From JAMQPK01 sp963782595 (GTDB taxonomy: Bacteria > Acidobacteriota > Vicinamibacteria > Vicinamibacterales > JAMQPK01), in contig CAWAKJ010000007.1 in assembly GCA_963782595.1 (NCBI GenBank), positions 186,001-250,000 of the forward strand: a stretch of DNA of 64,000 bases. Direction: 5' to 3'. Below, piece by piece: positions 42,082-50,714 of this stretch (positions are counted from its first letter, which is position 1; the number at the start of each line of letters is the position of its first letter). The position numbers and the translations under genes were made by a program. The notes under the pieces were generated by a model, which saw only the letters and a list, made by a program, of their open reading frames with translations, was not told where the DNA came from and did not search any database.

Positions 42082-42522
42082 ATGAGATCCTACCTCTACG
42101 GCATGACGGTGATACTCGGCGTCGTCCTGACGGTGCACCTGGCGATGAACGGGAAAGTCGGCGCTGTCATTGGGAACCCACGGGTCGGCAATGCGCTCTT
42201 CTGGTGTATCGGCGCCGTAACCGCGGTCGCCATCGGGCTCAGCGGCTGGCAGGCAGGCGCTCTCAGCGGACTTCGGCAGGTCAACCCGTTGCTGCTAACA
42301 GCAGGCGCGATGGGTGCGACGCTCGTCTTCGCCATCGCGTGGCTGATTCCTCAAATCGGCGCGGGACCCATGACGCTGATGCTGCTGGCGGGGCAGATAC
42401 TCAGCGCAATGGCGCTGTCGCATTTCGGCTGGCTTGGATCGCCGGTGCAGCCGTTGACGGTCACCAACATCATCGGCGCCCTTGTGATGGTGGGTGGCGT
42501 TTATCTGGCCACGCGGTCCTAA
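42082..42522 (+). CDS. DMT-superfamily small membrane protein (DUF606/YdcZ-like)
   Basis: A 146-residue protein with five membrane helices of the DMT/EamA-related DUF606 type, with the motif GKVGAVIGNPRVGNALFW. The ATG at 42082 has AAAGGAG. It lies 50 bp after the TetR gene and 6 bp before the Nramp-like gene, so the three may be one unit. Substrate unknown. Confidence 0.85.
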   Translation: MRSYLYGMTVILGVVLTVHLAMNGKVGAVIGNPRVGNALFWCIGAVTAVAIGLSGWQAGALSGLRQVNPLLLTAGAMGATLVFAIAWLIPQIGAGPMTLMLLAGQILSAMALSHFGWLGSPVQPLTVTNIIGALVMVGGVYLATRS

Positions 42523-42528
42523 GCCCAC

Positions 42529-43992
42529 ATGATAAGTTCAGAGGCGCGCACAGGGCTCGACCCGTGGGTGCACGCCGAGCTGCCCGAGCCGCCGGCGCCG
42601 CGAGGTGCCCAGTGGATCAAAGTCGTCGGTCCCGGCGTCATCGTGCTCGGGCTATCGCTCGGCGGCGGAGAGTTTCTTCTCGGGCCGACCGCCTTCGTCC
42701 GGTACGGACTTTCACTCCTCTGGATCACGCTCGTCTCCGTATTTTTCCAGACCATCTTCAACACCGAACTGATGCGCTACACGCTCGCGACCGGCGAGCC
42801 GGCCTTTACGGGCTTCATGCGCACGCGCCCCGCACGCGTATTCTGGGCGTGGTTCTACGTCGTGATGTACCTGCTGCAGGTGGGATGGCCCTATTCTGCG
42901 GGGCTTTCCGCAGGCGCGATGTTCTTCCTGGCGACGCGGCAGGTCGCCACGCCCGCCGATGCATCGACGATTTACATGATGGGCGTCGGCACGTTTCTCC
43001 TGTGCATCTTTTTGCTGACGCTCGGACGTCGAATCGAACGCACGCTCGAGCTTCTCAACTGGGTGATGGTCGTCGCGATCCTTGGCGGTTTCTTTCTGCT
43101 GGGACTGTTCCTGGTGCCGGGCGCGACCTGGACGGCCGCCCTGACGGGACTCGTGGGGTTCGATCTTCCCCGCGGAACATTCAGTTTCGTGCCGGCCAAC
43201 GCCGACTTTCTCCTGCTGGCTGCGCTCGCTGGTTACTCGGGTGCCGGCGGCATGGTGAATATCGCGCTGTCCAGCTGGGCGCGCGACAAAGGGTACGGGA
43301 TGGGGCAGCGTGTTGGATACATTCCGGCCGCTGTCGGCGGGCACAAGGTGAAACTGGCGCACACGGGATACATCTTCACTCCCGACGCCGAGAACATGCG
43401 CCGGTGGCACGGTTGGTGGCGGATTGTGCGCGCCGATCAGTGGGGCGTGTTCTTTATCGGGGCGATGCTGGGAATGGTGCTGCCGGCGGTGCTCTACGTC
43501 ACGGTTGTGCCGGGCGGCACGAACATGCAGGGCATCGGTATCGCTGCAGCGCTCGCATCGGCCGTGGGAACCAGAGCTGGAGCCGCCGCAGGAATCGTGG
43601 TTGCGGTGCTTGCCACATGGATTCTGTTCAAGACTCAGCTCGACATCATCGAGAGCATGGTGCGCTCGATTACGGACATCTTATGGACCGGCAGCCTTCG
43701 CGTTCGCACATGGAGCGGTGGCGACGTGCGCTTTGTCTACTACGGGGCGCTCGCGGTTGTCTGTCTCTGGGGTATTTTCGCGCTGCGCCTCGCGCAGCCC
43801 ATCGTCCTGATACTCGCGGCAGCCAACATCGCGAGCTTCGTGTTTACGATCGCGTCGATCCACCTTCTGTACGTCAACACTCGACTGCTTCCTGAGGCGC
43901 TGCGCCCGCCGATGTGGCGCCGTGTCGTGCTCGTCGCGATGTCGGTGTTCTACGGCTTTTTTATGTTGCTCTCGCTCAGCGCGCTGATATGA
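42529..43992 (+). CDS. Nramp-like transporter lacking canonical metal-site motifs
   Basis: A 487-residue polytopic membrane protein with about eleven helices and the overall Nramp/SLC11 layout. The TM1 motif DPGN is replaced by GPGVIVLGLSLGGGEFLLGP, and the TM6 methionine motif is replaced by SGAGGMVNIALSSWARD. The canonical Mn/Fe binding residues are therefore absent, so transport of another ion or an organic substrate is likely. It stands at the end of the TetR-DMT unit. Confidence 0.82.
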   Translation: MISSEARTGLDPWVHAELPEPPAPRGAQWIKVVGPGVIVLGLSLGGGEFLLGPTAFVRYGLSLLWITLVSVFFQTIFNTELMRYTLATGEPAFTGFMRTRPARVFWAWFYVVMYLLQVGWPYSAGLSAGAMFFLATRQVATPADASTIYMMGVGTFLLCIFLLTLGRRIERTLELLNWVMVVAILGGFFLLGLFLVPGATWTAALTGLVGFDLPRGTFSFVPANADFLLLAALAGYSGAGGMVNIALSSWARDKGYGMGQRVGYIPAAVGGHKVKLAHTGYIFTPDAENMRRWHGWWRIVRADQWGVFFIGAMLGMVLPAVLYVTVVPGGTNMQGIGIAAALASAVGTRAGAAAGIVVAVLATWILFKTQLDIIESMVRSITDILWTGSLRVRTWSGGDVRFVYYGALAVVCLWGIFALRLAQPIVLILAAANIASFVFTIASIHLLYVNTRLLPEALRPPMWRRVVLVAMSVFYGFFMLLSLSALI

Positions 43993-43996
43993 GGCC

Positions 43997-44077
43997 GGAG
44001 TTCTCGGCTTCAGACTTCGGACTTCTGGCTTCCGGCCCGGAGCCCGGAGCCCGAAGCCTGTAGCCAGAAGCCGGCCC
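43997..44077. repeat. Long heptad tract (GGCTT/AGCCC type), 11 units
   Basis: Eleven exact 7-mers: GGAGTTC, TCGGCTT, CAGACTT, CGGACTT, CTGGCTT, CCGGCCC, GGAGCCC, GGAGCCC, GAAGCCT, GTAGCCA, GAAGCCG. The first half (nnGnCTT) and the second half (GnAGCCn) are inverted, so the tract can fold on itself. The longest such tract in the window; it fills the gap before the FAH gene. Confidence 0.85.
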
Positions 44078-44096
44078 GCAGTAAGATGTAGGGCTC

Positions 44097-45074
44097 ATGA
44101 AACTGGCGACGTTCGAGATATCTACCGCAGTGGGCCCTGTCAGACGCATCGGCGCGGCAGTGGATGGCCGGTTGATAGATTTCGCCGCGGCCTACGCCGC
44201 GCATCTCGAGCACACAGATCCAGGCTGCGACGCGCAGCGGCTCGCGGCGATGCTCTTTCCGCCCGACATGGTCGCCTTTCTCGGCGCCGGCGATCTGGGC
44301 CGGCAAGCCGCCGAACGCGCCATCGACGCGGCCGCCCGAACCCAGGAAGCCTTTGGCGCCCGTACGAGCTACACGGCCGGCGAAGTGAAGCTGCTGGCGC
44401 CAGTCACCCGCCCGCGCGTCATTCGAGACTTCCTCACCTTCGAAGGCCACATGCTGACGGCTGGCAGGGCGCTCGGCCGGGCCTCGATTCCGCCCGTATG
44501 GTACGAAGTTCCGGCCTACTACAAAGGCGATCCCGACACGGTCTCGGGGCCGGATGACGTCATCGAGTGGCCGAAGTACTGCGAGAAATTCGATTTCGAG
44601 CTCGAGCTGGCGGTCGTCATCGGCCGGCGCGGCAAGAACATCAGGAAGTCCGAAGCAAGCCGCCACATTGCCGGCTACACGATCTGGAACGACTGGAGTG
44701 CGCGCGATCAGCAGATGAAGGAAGGGCCGCTCGGCATGGGGCCGAGCAAAGGCAAAGACTTCGATACGGGCAACACGATCGGCCCGTATCTGGTGACCGC
44801 CGACGAGCTCGACGTGAGCCACTTGCGGATGACGGCGAAGATCAACGGGGAGATCTGGACCGATTCGACGAGCGGCGGCCGTCAGTTTTCGTTCGAAGAT
44901 CTCATCGTGCACGTCTCGCAGAACGAGACGATCTACCCCGGCGAGTTGTGGGGATCGGGAACGACGACGGGCGGCAGCGGCCTCGAGCTCGATCGGTGGC
45001 TGAAGCCGGGCGACGTCGTGGAATTCGAAATCGAAGGCATCGGTGTGTTACGGAACCGCATAGAGAGGAGATAA
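44097..45074 (+). CDS. Fumarylacetoacetate hydrolase-family protein
   Basis: A 325-residue FAH-superfamily enzyme. Metal ligands are visible in FDFELELAVVIG (two Glu) and NDWSARDQQ (Asp), with the usual KGKDFDTGNTIGPYL and GDVVEFEIEGIG segments. Family members cleave or isomerise 2-oxo acids in aromatic or sugar-acid catabolism. It leads a four-gene operon with a monooxygenase-fold protein, a PQQ sugar dehydrogenase and an SDR, pointing to sugar-acid or aromatic breakdown. Confidence 0.9.
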   Translation: MKLATFEISTAVGPVRRIGAAVDGRLIDFAAAYAAHLEHTDPGCDAQRLAAMLFPPDMVAFLGAGDLGRQAAERAIDAAARTQEAFGARTSYTAGEVKLLAPVTRPRVIRDFLTFEGHMLTAGRALGRASIPPVWYEVPAYYKGDPDTVSGPDDVIEWPKYCEKFDFELELAVVIGRRGKNIRKSEASRHIAGYTIWNDWSARDQQMKEGPLGMGPSKGKDFDTGNTIGPYLVTADELDVSHLRMTAKINGEIWTDSTSGGRQFSFEDLIVHVSQNETIYPGELWGSGTTTGGSGLELDRWLKPGDVVEFEIEGIGVLRNRIERR

Positions 45075-45077
45075 GCA

Positions 45078-45368
45078 ATGTACGTCGTCGCTGCGGAGTA
45101 CAACGTAAAAGAGGGCAAGGAGAAAGACGTTATCGATATCCTGAAGAAGATGATCCCCCTTTCACGCGCTGAACCGGGCTGCAAAGTCTATATGGTGAAC
45201 CAGTCGCCCGAAGACAGAGGCAAGCTGCTGCTGTACGAGGTGTACGTCAACGAAGACGGCTACAAGGCCCATCAGGCGACCGATGCGTTCAAGGAGAACA
45301 TCCTCGGCAAGGTGGTCCCGATGCTCGAGAGTCGCGTCCGCAACTTCTATGAGGTGGTTGAGCCGTGA
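45078..45368 (+). CDS. Antibiotic-biosynthesis-monooxygenase-fold protein
   Basis: A 96-residue dimeric alpha+beta barrel protein of the ABM/quinol monooxygenase YgiN type (YVVAAEYNVKEGKEKDVIDIL; EPGCKVYMVNQ; LLLYEVYVNEDGYKAHQATDAF). It starts 3 bp after the FAH stop and overlaps the next start by 4 bp. It may oxidise a quinol or aromatic intermediate; this is inferred from family and context. Confidence 0.88.
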   Translation: MYVVAAEYNVKEGKEKDVIDILKKMIPLSRAEPGCKVYMVNQSPEDRGKLLLYEVYVNEDGYKAHQATDAFKENILGKVVPMLESRVRNFYEVVEP

Positions 45369-46858
45369 TGAGACTTTTCCCCGCAGTGGCGGTCCTCTTC
45401 GTCACGGTGTCTTCCGGGTTCGCTCAAACGCCTCCAGCGCCCGTGGCGCCGGCCGCGCCGGCGCGCGGGCGGCAAGGTCCGCCGCCGCTCGGGCCGAACG
45501 GCACGAGGGATCCCTTTCCGAATCCCATTCCAGCCGAGGAGGGAGCCATCAGAGTGAACTTCGTCGAGTTCGCGTCGCTGCCCGACGTCGAGGGGAATAC
45601 TGCGCGGCCGATGCTGATGAGCTACGAACCGGGCACAGGCCGTCTGTTTGTCAACGACATGCATGGCGCGCTGTATTCGCTGAGCAAGGACGGAAAGAGG
45701 GTGACGCCGTTTCTCGACCATCGCGATCCGCGGTGGAATCTGCTGGTACAGTTCGAGAATTTCGAGCGCGGCTTCCAGAGTTTCGCCTTTCATCCGGACT
45801 TCAATCGGCGCGGCGCTCGCGGCTACGGGAAGATCTACACCTATACCGACACGAGCAACGTCACGCCGACTCCGGACTGGACCCCGCCTGCCGGCGCGAA
45901 AGTGTCGCATCATGCCGTTCTTCTCGAGTGGACTGCGAAGAATCCGGCTTCAGCCACCTACGACGGCGGTGCCCCGCGCGAACTGATGCGATGGCACCGC
46001 CCGTTCGTGAACCACAACGGCGGACAGCTTGGCTTCAACCCGCTCGCTCGGCGCGGCGGCGACGACTACGGTCTTCTGTATGCCGGCAACGCAGACGGCG
46101 GCGCCGGCGGCGATCCGATGAACCTCGCGCAGAACCTTGGCTCGACGTTTGGCAAGATCCTGCGGATCGATCCGCTTGGCACCAACAGCGCGAACGGCAA
46201 GTACGGCATCCCTAAGGACAATCCGTTCGTCAACGACAACGACCCCGGCACGCTCGGTGAAATCTACGCATACGGTGCGCGCAACCCGCAGCGTTTTGCG
46301 TGGGATTCGAAGACGGGAACGATGTACATGGCCGACATCGGCCAGGGCATCTCCGAGGAGGTCACGACGGTGACCAAGGGCGCGAACCTCGGGTGGCGGG
46401 TATGGGAAGGGAGCTTCAGATTCGTCAACGGCGCGGAAGTCAGCATGGAGACGCCGCGCGGCGATCCAAAGGTGACCTATCCGGTCGTCGAGTTCGCTCA
46501 GCTCGATCCGCTCCTTCAGAACAGCTCCGCGGTGACGATGGGGCATGTGTATCGCCACAATCGTGTGAAGGTGCTTGCCAACCTGCTGCTGTTTGGCGAT
46601 AACCCGTCAGGAGAAATGTTCTACGTGCACGCCGACAAGCTGCCGCCCGGTGGCGGTCAGGATGCAATCCGGCGCATCGTTTTCAGCGACCAAGGACAAA
46701 CGAAGACGCTGCTCGACCTCGTGAAAGAAAAAAACATGTCGCAGAACCGGAAGCCCGCGACGCGCGCCGATCTCCGATTCGGCGAAGGACCGGACGGACG
46801 CATCTTTATCCTCAACAAGTGGGACGGGGTGATTCGGGAAATCGTACCTGGAAACTAG
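45365..46858 (+). CDS. Secreted PQQ-type glucose/sorbosone dehydrogenase
   Basis: A 497-residue six-bladed propeller of the soluble PQQ glucose/sorbosone dehydrogenase family, with a signal peptide (about residues 1-20). Landmarks include SFAFHPDFNRRGARGYGKIYTYT in two blocks, HHAVLLEW, NHNGGQLGF, EIYAYGARNPQRFAWD and MADIGQGISEEV. It oxidises sugars in the periplasm using PQQ. Its last codons and stop lie inside a heptad repeat tract. It overlaps the preceding gene by 4 bp. Confidence 0.9.
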   Translation: MMRLFPAVAVLFVTVSSGFAQTPPAPVAPAAPARGRQGPPPLGPNGTRDPFPNPIPAEEGAIRVNFVEFASLPDVEGNTARPMLMSYEPGTGRLFVNDMHGALYSLSKDGKRVTPFLDHRDPRWNLLVQFENFERGFQSFAFHPDFNRRGARGYGKIYTYTDTSNVTPTPDWTPPAGAKVSHHAVLLEWTAKNPASATYDGGAPRELMRWHRPFVNHNGGQLGFNPLARRGGDDYGLLYAGNADGGAGGDPMNLAQNLGSTFGKILRIDPLGTNSANGKYGIPKDNPFVNDNDPGTLGEIYAYGARNPQRFAWDSKTGTMYMADIGQGISEEVTTVTKGANLGWRVWEGSFRFVNGAEVSMETPRGDPKVTYPVVEFAQLDPLLQNSSAVTMGHVYRHNRVKVLANLLLFGDNPSGEMFYVHADKLPPGGGQDAIRRIVFSDQGQTKTLLDLVKEKNMSQNRKPATRADLRFGEGPDGRIFILNKWDGVIREIVPGN

Positions 46859-46889
46859 AAACTAGAATCTACAAACTAGAATCTACGAC
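46848..46889. repeat. Heptad tract (CTAGAAT type) over a stop codon
   Basis: Six exact 7-mers: CTGGAAA, CTAGAAA, CTAGAAT, CTACAAA, CTAGAAT, CTACGAC. The stop codon of the sugar dehydrogenase gene lies in unit 2, and the SDR start follows 5 bp after the tract. Confidence 0.8.
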
Positions 46890-46894
46890 GTGAT

Positions 46895-47674
46895 ATGGAC
46901 TATCACCTTCACGGTAAATCCGCGCTCGTCTCTGCCGGCGCGCATGGCATCGGCGAAGCGATCGCCGATTTGCTGTCGCAGGAAGGCGCCATCGTTGTCG
47001 TGGCAGACCAGGACGAAGCCGCGCTGCACACGAAGTCCGGGAAATGGAAGAGTACGGTCGCCGCAGACCTTGCGACGCCGGCCGGTGTCGATCGGGCAGT
47101 AGCGCACGCCGTCGACACATTCAATGGTCCGCCCGACATCCTCATCAACAACCTCGGCGTGGGCAATGCCGTTCCGTTCACGGACATCTCGGACGAACTG
47201 TGGGCGCGGTCGTTCCAGATCAATCTGATGGGCACCGTGCGCATGTGCCGTGCGATCGTGCCCCAGATGGCCGCGCGTGGTTCCGGCGCGGTGGTGAACA
47301 CCGGATCCGATCTGGCCAAGCAGCCCGAGCCCGGCTTCATGGATTACGGCGCATGCAAGGCCGGCCTGCTCTACATCACGAAGGCGCTGGCGAAGCAATA
47401 CGCGCCGACGGTGCGCGTCAACTCCGTGCTTCCAGGGCCCATCTGGTCGCGGATGTGGACGCGCGACGGGGGCATCGTCGACCAGTTGATGCAGCACTAT
47501 GGGCTCGATCGCGATGCGTCGGTGAAGAAGTTTCTCGAAGATCGCCAGATGCCGATGGGGATCGGCCATCCCGAAGACGTCGCGCACGCCGTCGTCTTTC
47601 TTGCGTCGCCGCTGGCGAAGTTCATCACCGGTGCGAGCCTCGATATCGGCGGGACGATACGGGGGCTGGTGTAA
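46895..47674 (+). CDS. Short-chain dehydrogenase/reductase
   Basis: A 259-residue classical SDR. The nucleotide-binding motif is SAGAHGIGEAIA, NNLG replaces the usual NNAG, the catalytic Ser is in GSDLAKQ and the Tyr/Lys in YGACK. The C-terminal GASLDIGGTIRG is typical of 3-oxoacyl or sugar-alcohol dehydrogenases. No clear ribosome binding site: the ATG follows a heptad tract. Last of the FAH operon. Confidence 0.9.
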   Translation: MDYHLHGKSALVSAGAHGIGEAIADLLSQEGAIVVVADQDEAALHTKSGKWKSTVAADLATPAGVDRAVAHAVDTFNGPPDILINNLGVGNAVPFTDISDELWARSFQINLMGTVRMCRAIVPQMAARGSGAVVNTGSDLAKQPEPGFMDYGACKAGLLYITKALAKQYAPTVRVNSVLPGPIWSRMWTRDGGIVDQLMQHYGLDRDASVKKFLEDRQMPMGIGHPEDVAHAVVFLASPLAKFITGASLDIGGTIRGLV

Positions 47675-47778
47675 GTCGCGTCATCAGGCAGCTGGTGAAA
47701 TAGGTATTTGCGGATTCGTAGATTGGTATATTCAGAACGGTAATCGTCATCTCAAAATTGACGACTCGGCCTGGCGAA

Positions 47779-47812
47779 GCCTGACGAGCGGCTTCGTTTA
47801 GGCTGGTTTTTC
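47779..47812 (+). terminator. Probable intrinsic terminator after the SDR gene
   Basis: AGCCTGACGA (47779-47788) can pair, with a bulge, to TCGTTTAGGCT (47795-47805), followed by GGTTTTT. It lies about 105 bp after the SDR stop. A GATTCGTAGATTGG motif at 47712-47725 upstream is shared with the tract at 50082. Confidence 0.5.
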
Positions 47813-47860
47813 GAGCCGCCGCGGCCGACCCAGCGGCATGCCGTTTGCGCCGCACGGCGC

Positions 47861-50071
47861 ATGGTCCTTCTGTTCGCCTTCACGCTGTTTCTCAGTTCCT
47901 CGCTGCTGTTTGTCGTGCAACCAATGATCGCCAAGATGATGCTTCCGCTGCTCGGCGGAACGCCGGCGGTCTGGAACACGTGCATGGTCTTTTTTCAGGC
48001 GGTATTGCTCGCCGGCTACCTCTACGCGCACGCCTCTACACGCTGGCTTCGTTTCCAGCATCAGGCCGCCCTCCACATCGTGATGCTCGCCGCGTCGTTT
48101 CTGGCGCTCCCGATTGTCGTCGCTAACCACAACGCCGAGCCGCCACCGACGGATATGCCCATCATGTGGCTACTGCGCATGCTTCTGGTGACCGTGGGGA
48201 TTCCCTTCTTTCTCGTGTCGGCGAGCGGGCCGCTGCTGCAGCGCTGGTTTTCACGGACCGATCATCCGCTCGCGCGCGATCCGTATTTTCTGTCGGTAGC
48301 CGGCAACATCGGATCGATCGCCGCACTGCTCGCGTATCCGGCCCTTTTCGAACCAACGTTGAGGTTGACGGAGCAGAGCTCCGCGTGGACAGCTGGGTAT
48401 GTCGGGCTCATCGTGCTGACCGCGCTGTGCTTCCTCCTCGCCTACAGGCGATCGCAGGCTCACAGTGCCAGCGTCGAGGACACGGAGTCTGTCCTGCGCT
48501 CGGATGTGCCGCAGGACTCGCCGACCTGGCGCCGCCGCCTTCACTGGATCGTGCTGGCGTTCGTGCCGTCGAGCCTGCTGCTTGGAGTCACGACGTTTCT
48601 CACAACCGACGTTGCGGCAGTGCCGCTCTTGTGGATCGTGCCGCTCGTTGTCTACCTGCTGACGTTCGTGCTCGTCTTCTCACGACGGACGATTGTGCCT
48701 CATGGGATTGTGGCGCGCGTGTTGCCACTGTGGGTATTGCCGCTCGCCTGGCTCATCGTGTTCAGCACCCGTCTTCCGGTTGCCATCCTGGGTCCGATCC
48801 ATCTGGTTGCGTTTTTCGTCGCCGCAATGGTCTGCCACGGAGAGTTGGCGCGCCGCCGGCCCGAAGGTCGGTACCTGACGGAGTTTTATCTGAGCATGTC
48901 GCTCGGAGGTGTCCTTGGAGGGTTGTTCAACGCGCTCGTCGCTCCACTGATTTTCACGTCGGTGCTCGAATATCCGCTCGCGCTGGTGCTCGCGTGCGCG
49001 CTCTATCCGGGACGACCGAAGGCGGAAACGCCGTACGCCCGCCGACTCGACCTCGCGCTTCCCGCCAGCGTCGGGGCGATCACCCTCGGCATGATGTTTC
49101 TCATCGGCGTATCCGAATCGAGGCCGCCGGCCATACTCATGCTCGCGTTGCTGGTGCCTTCCGTGCTCTGCTTCAGTTTTTCGCCCCGGCCGCTACGGTT
49201 TGCCCTGGGCATCGGCGCCTTGATGCTCGCCGGCGGCGGCTATGTCGCCGCCCAGGAAGGCGTCACGCACCGCGGCCGCAGCTTCTTCGGCGTACACCGC
49301 GTGTTCGACATGGCCGAACGAAAGCAGCGCTATCTCGTTCATGGCGGCATCGTACACGGCGTTCAGCATCTCGATCCGAAGCGGCGCCGCGAGCCGGCGG
49401 CGTATTACCACAAGGGCGGTCCAATCGGGCAGGTGTTCGACGCGTTGCGCCAGCCGGGCATGAACAGGATTGCGGTCATCGGGTTGGGCATTGGCGGTCT
49501 GGCTGCATACAGCGAACCGGGCGAGCGGTGGACATTTTTCGAGATCGATCCAGCCATCGCCGATCTCGCGAGGGATGAGCGACAATTCACCTTCCTGGCC
49601 GACAGCCCCGCAGAGGTGCGCATCGTGCTCGGCGATGCGCGCATTGCGCTCACGAAAGAACCGGAGCAGGCCTACGATCTGCTCATCGTCGACGCCTTCA
49701 GCTCGGATGCGATTCCCGTCCACCTCCTCACACGTGAGGCGCTGCGGCTCTATCTGCAGAAGCTCGACAACCGCGGCGTGCTCGCGCTTCACATCTCGAA
49801 CCGCTACCTGAGGCTCGCTCCGCTCATCGGCGAGCTGGCCCGCGACGCGGGTCTCGTGTGCCTGCTGCGCGAGGACCAGCAAAGCGGCCCCGCATGGGCG
49901 GCGGAGGGAAGGAAGCCCAGTCAGTGGGCGGTGATGGCCAGGTCGCCAGATACGCTTGCCCCTTTGATGAGTGATGCCCACTGGAAGGCAGTTGCTCCGC
50001 ACGGCGAATCGATTGCGTGGACAGACGACTTCTCGAACCCGCTGAGCGTGATGCGGTGGTTCGGGCAATAA
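47861..50071 (+). CDS. Membrane-fused spermidine synthase-like methyltransferase-fold protein
   Basis: A 736-residue protein: about 11 membrane helices (residues 1-455) and a C-terminal spermidine-synthase-like Rossmann domain (about 480-736). The cofactor loop IGLGIGGLAAYS and the acidic residue in FFEIDPAI are present, and LIVDAFSSDAIPVHLLT is the catalytic region. Such fusions are widespread but their reaction is uncharacterised. It stands alone downstream of a likely terminator. Confidence 0.88.
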   Translation: MVLLFAFTLFLSSSLLFVVQPMIAKMMLPLLGGTPAVWNTCMVFFQAVLLAGYLYAHASTRWLRFQHQAALHIVMLAASFLALPIVVANHNAEPPPTDMPIMWLLRMLLVTVGIPFFLVSASGPLLQRWFSRTDHPLARDPYFLSVAGNIGSIAALLAYPALFEPTLRLTEQSSAWTAGYVGLIVLTALCFLLAYRRSQAHSASVEDTESVLRSDVPQDSPTWRRRLHWIVLAFVPSSLLLGVTTFLTTDVAAVPLLWIVPLVVYLLTFVLVFSRRTIVPHGIVARVLPLWVLPLAWLIVFSTRLPVAILGPIHLVAFFVAAMVCHGELARRRPEGRYLTEFYLSMSLGGVLGGLFNALVAPLIFTSVLEYPLALVLACALYPGRPKAETPYARRLDLALPASVGAITLGMMFLIGVSESRPPAILMLALLVPSVLCFSFSPRPLRFALGIGALMLAGGGYVAAQEGVTHRGRSFFGVHRVFDMAERKQRYLVHGGIVHGVQHLDPKRRREPAAYYHKGGPIGQVFDALRQPGMNRIAVIGLGIGGLAAYSEPGERWTFFEIDPAIADLARDERQFTFLADSPAEVRIVLGDARIALTKEPEQAYDLLIVDAFSSDAIPVHLLTREALRLYLQKLDNRGVLALHISNRYLRLAPLIGELARDAGLVCLLREDQQSGPAWAAEGRKPSQWAVMARSPDTLAPLMSDAHWKAVAPHGESIAWTDDFSNPLSVMRWFGQ

Positions 50072-50081
50072 GTGACGCACC

Positions 50082-50124
50082 ATTGGCAGTTTGGCAGATT
50101 CGTAGATTGGCAGATGGGCCGATG
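50082..50124. repeat. Heptad tract (ATTGGCA type)
   Basis: Units ATTGGCA, GTTTGGC, AGATTCG, TAGATTG, GCAGATG, GGCCGAT, beginning 10 bp after the stop of the spermidine-synthase-like gene. Confidence 0.65.
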
Positions 50125-50197
50125 TCCTTCAGAAGATTTGCAGGGGACCCTGCACGTGCGTGAGAACGAGACTTAGCGATTCTCAACTGGCTTGTGT

Positions 50198-50235
50198 AAG
50201 TAGAAAGTGGAAAGTAGAAAGGGGAAAGTGTAAAA
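50198..50235. repeat. Heptad tract (AAGTAGA type)
   Basis: Five exact 7-mers: AAGTAGA, AAGTGGA, AAGTAGA, AAGGGGA, AAGTGTA. The surrounding 50175-50640 stretch is visibly more AT-rich than its neighbours. Confidence 0.8.
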
Positions 50236-50363
50236 CCCGGCCGACGACGTGGATCCGCTACCACTCCCAAGAGGCACGATTCCACGACATCGGTAGGTGT
50301 ATTCGATCTACTCGATCCAGACATCCAATCATTTCCTGTGCTTATGACGTTGAGCAACTCCTG

Positions 50364-50657
50364 ATGAATGAATTCAGTCACCAAAACATCGTGCATGATG
50401 TCCACATACTGGGACCTTCAAGCGATTCACAGCGAGTCCGCGATGTCCTGGCAAGTCTTCTATTTGACAAAGAAGAAGCGTCGGATGTCACTGAGGCGAC
50501 TTTTCAAACAAAGCTGGAGGAATGCGCGACGGCGGTGCTCGGCGGGCGTAAGGTCCTGCTCGAAATAGAGCCCGTCTATGGTGCATCAGTGTTGTTGTTG
50601 GGAGGATCAATCGAATGGCTCGATAGGGCAGACAACTCTGCGCAGCGCGAAGGATGA
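50364..50657 (+). CDS. Orphan 97-residue protein in an AT-richer island
   Basis: A small acidic protein beginning MNEFSHQNIVHDVHILGPSS, with a helical middle (VRDVLASLLFDKEEASD) and a beta-like C-terminal half (KVLLEIEPVYGASVLLLGG). No family recognised. Codon use and base composition are less GC-rich than neighbours, so it may be a recent arrival or an orphan. No clear ribosome binding site (ACTCCTG upstream). Confidence 0.45.
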   Translation: MNEFSHQNIVHDVHILGPSSDSQRVRDVLASLLFDKEEASDVTEATFQTKLEECATAVLGGRKVLLEIEPVYGASVLLLGGSIEWLDRADNSAQREG

Positions 50658-50679
50658 TCCGCGGGTCTCCTCTTTTCAT

Positions 50680-50714
50680 CTACCAACCACGAACCACCAC
50701 TACCAACTACTTGA
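50680..50714. repeat. Heptad tract (CTACCAA type) over a stop codon
   Basis: Units CTACCAA, CCACGAA, CCACCAC, TACCAAC, TACTTGA. It includes the stop codon of the minus-strand MBL gene. Confidence 0.7.

Noticed and set aside
49824..50405. 193-codon minus-strand ORF
   Set aside because: Overlaps the end of the spermidine-synthase-like gene and heptad tracts, with low-complexity composition.
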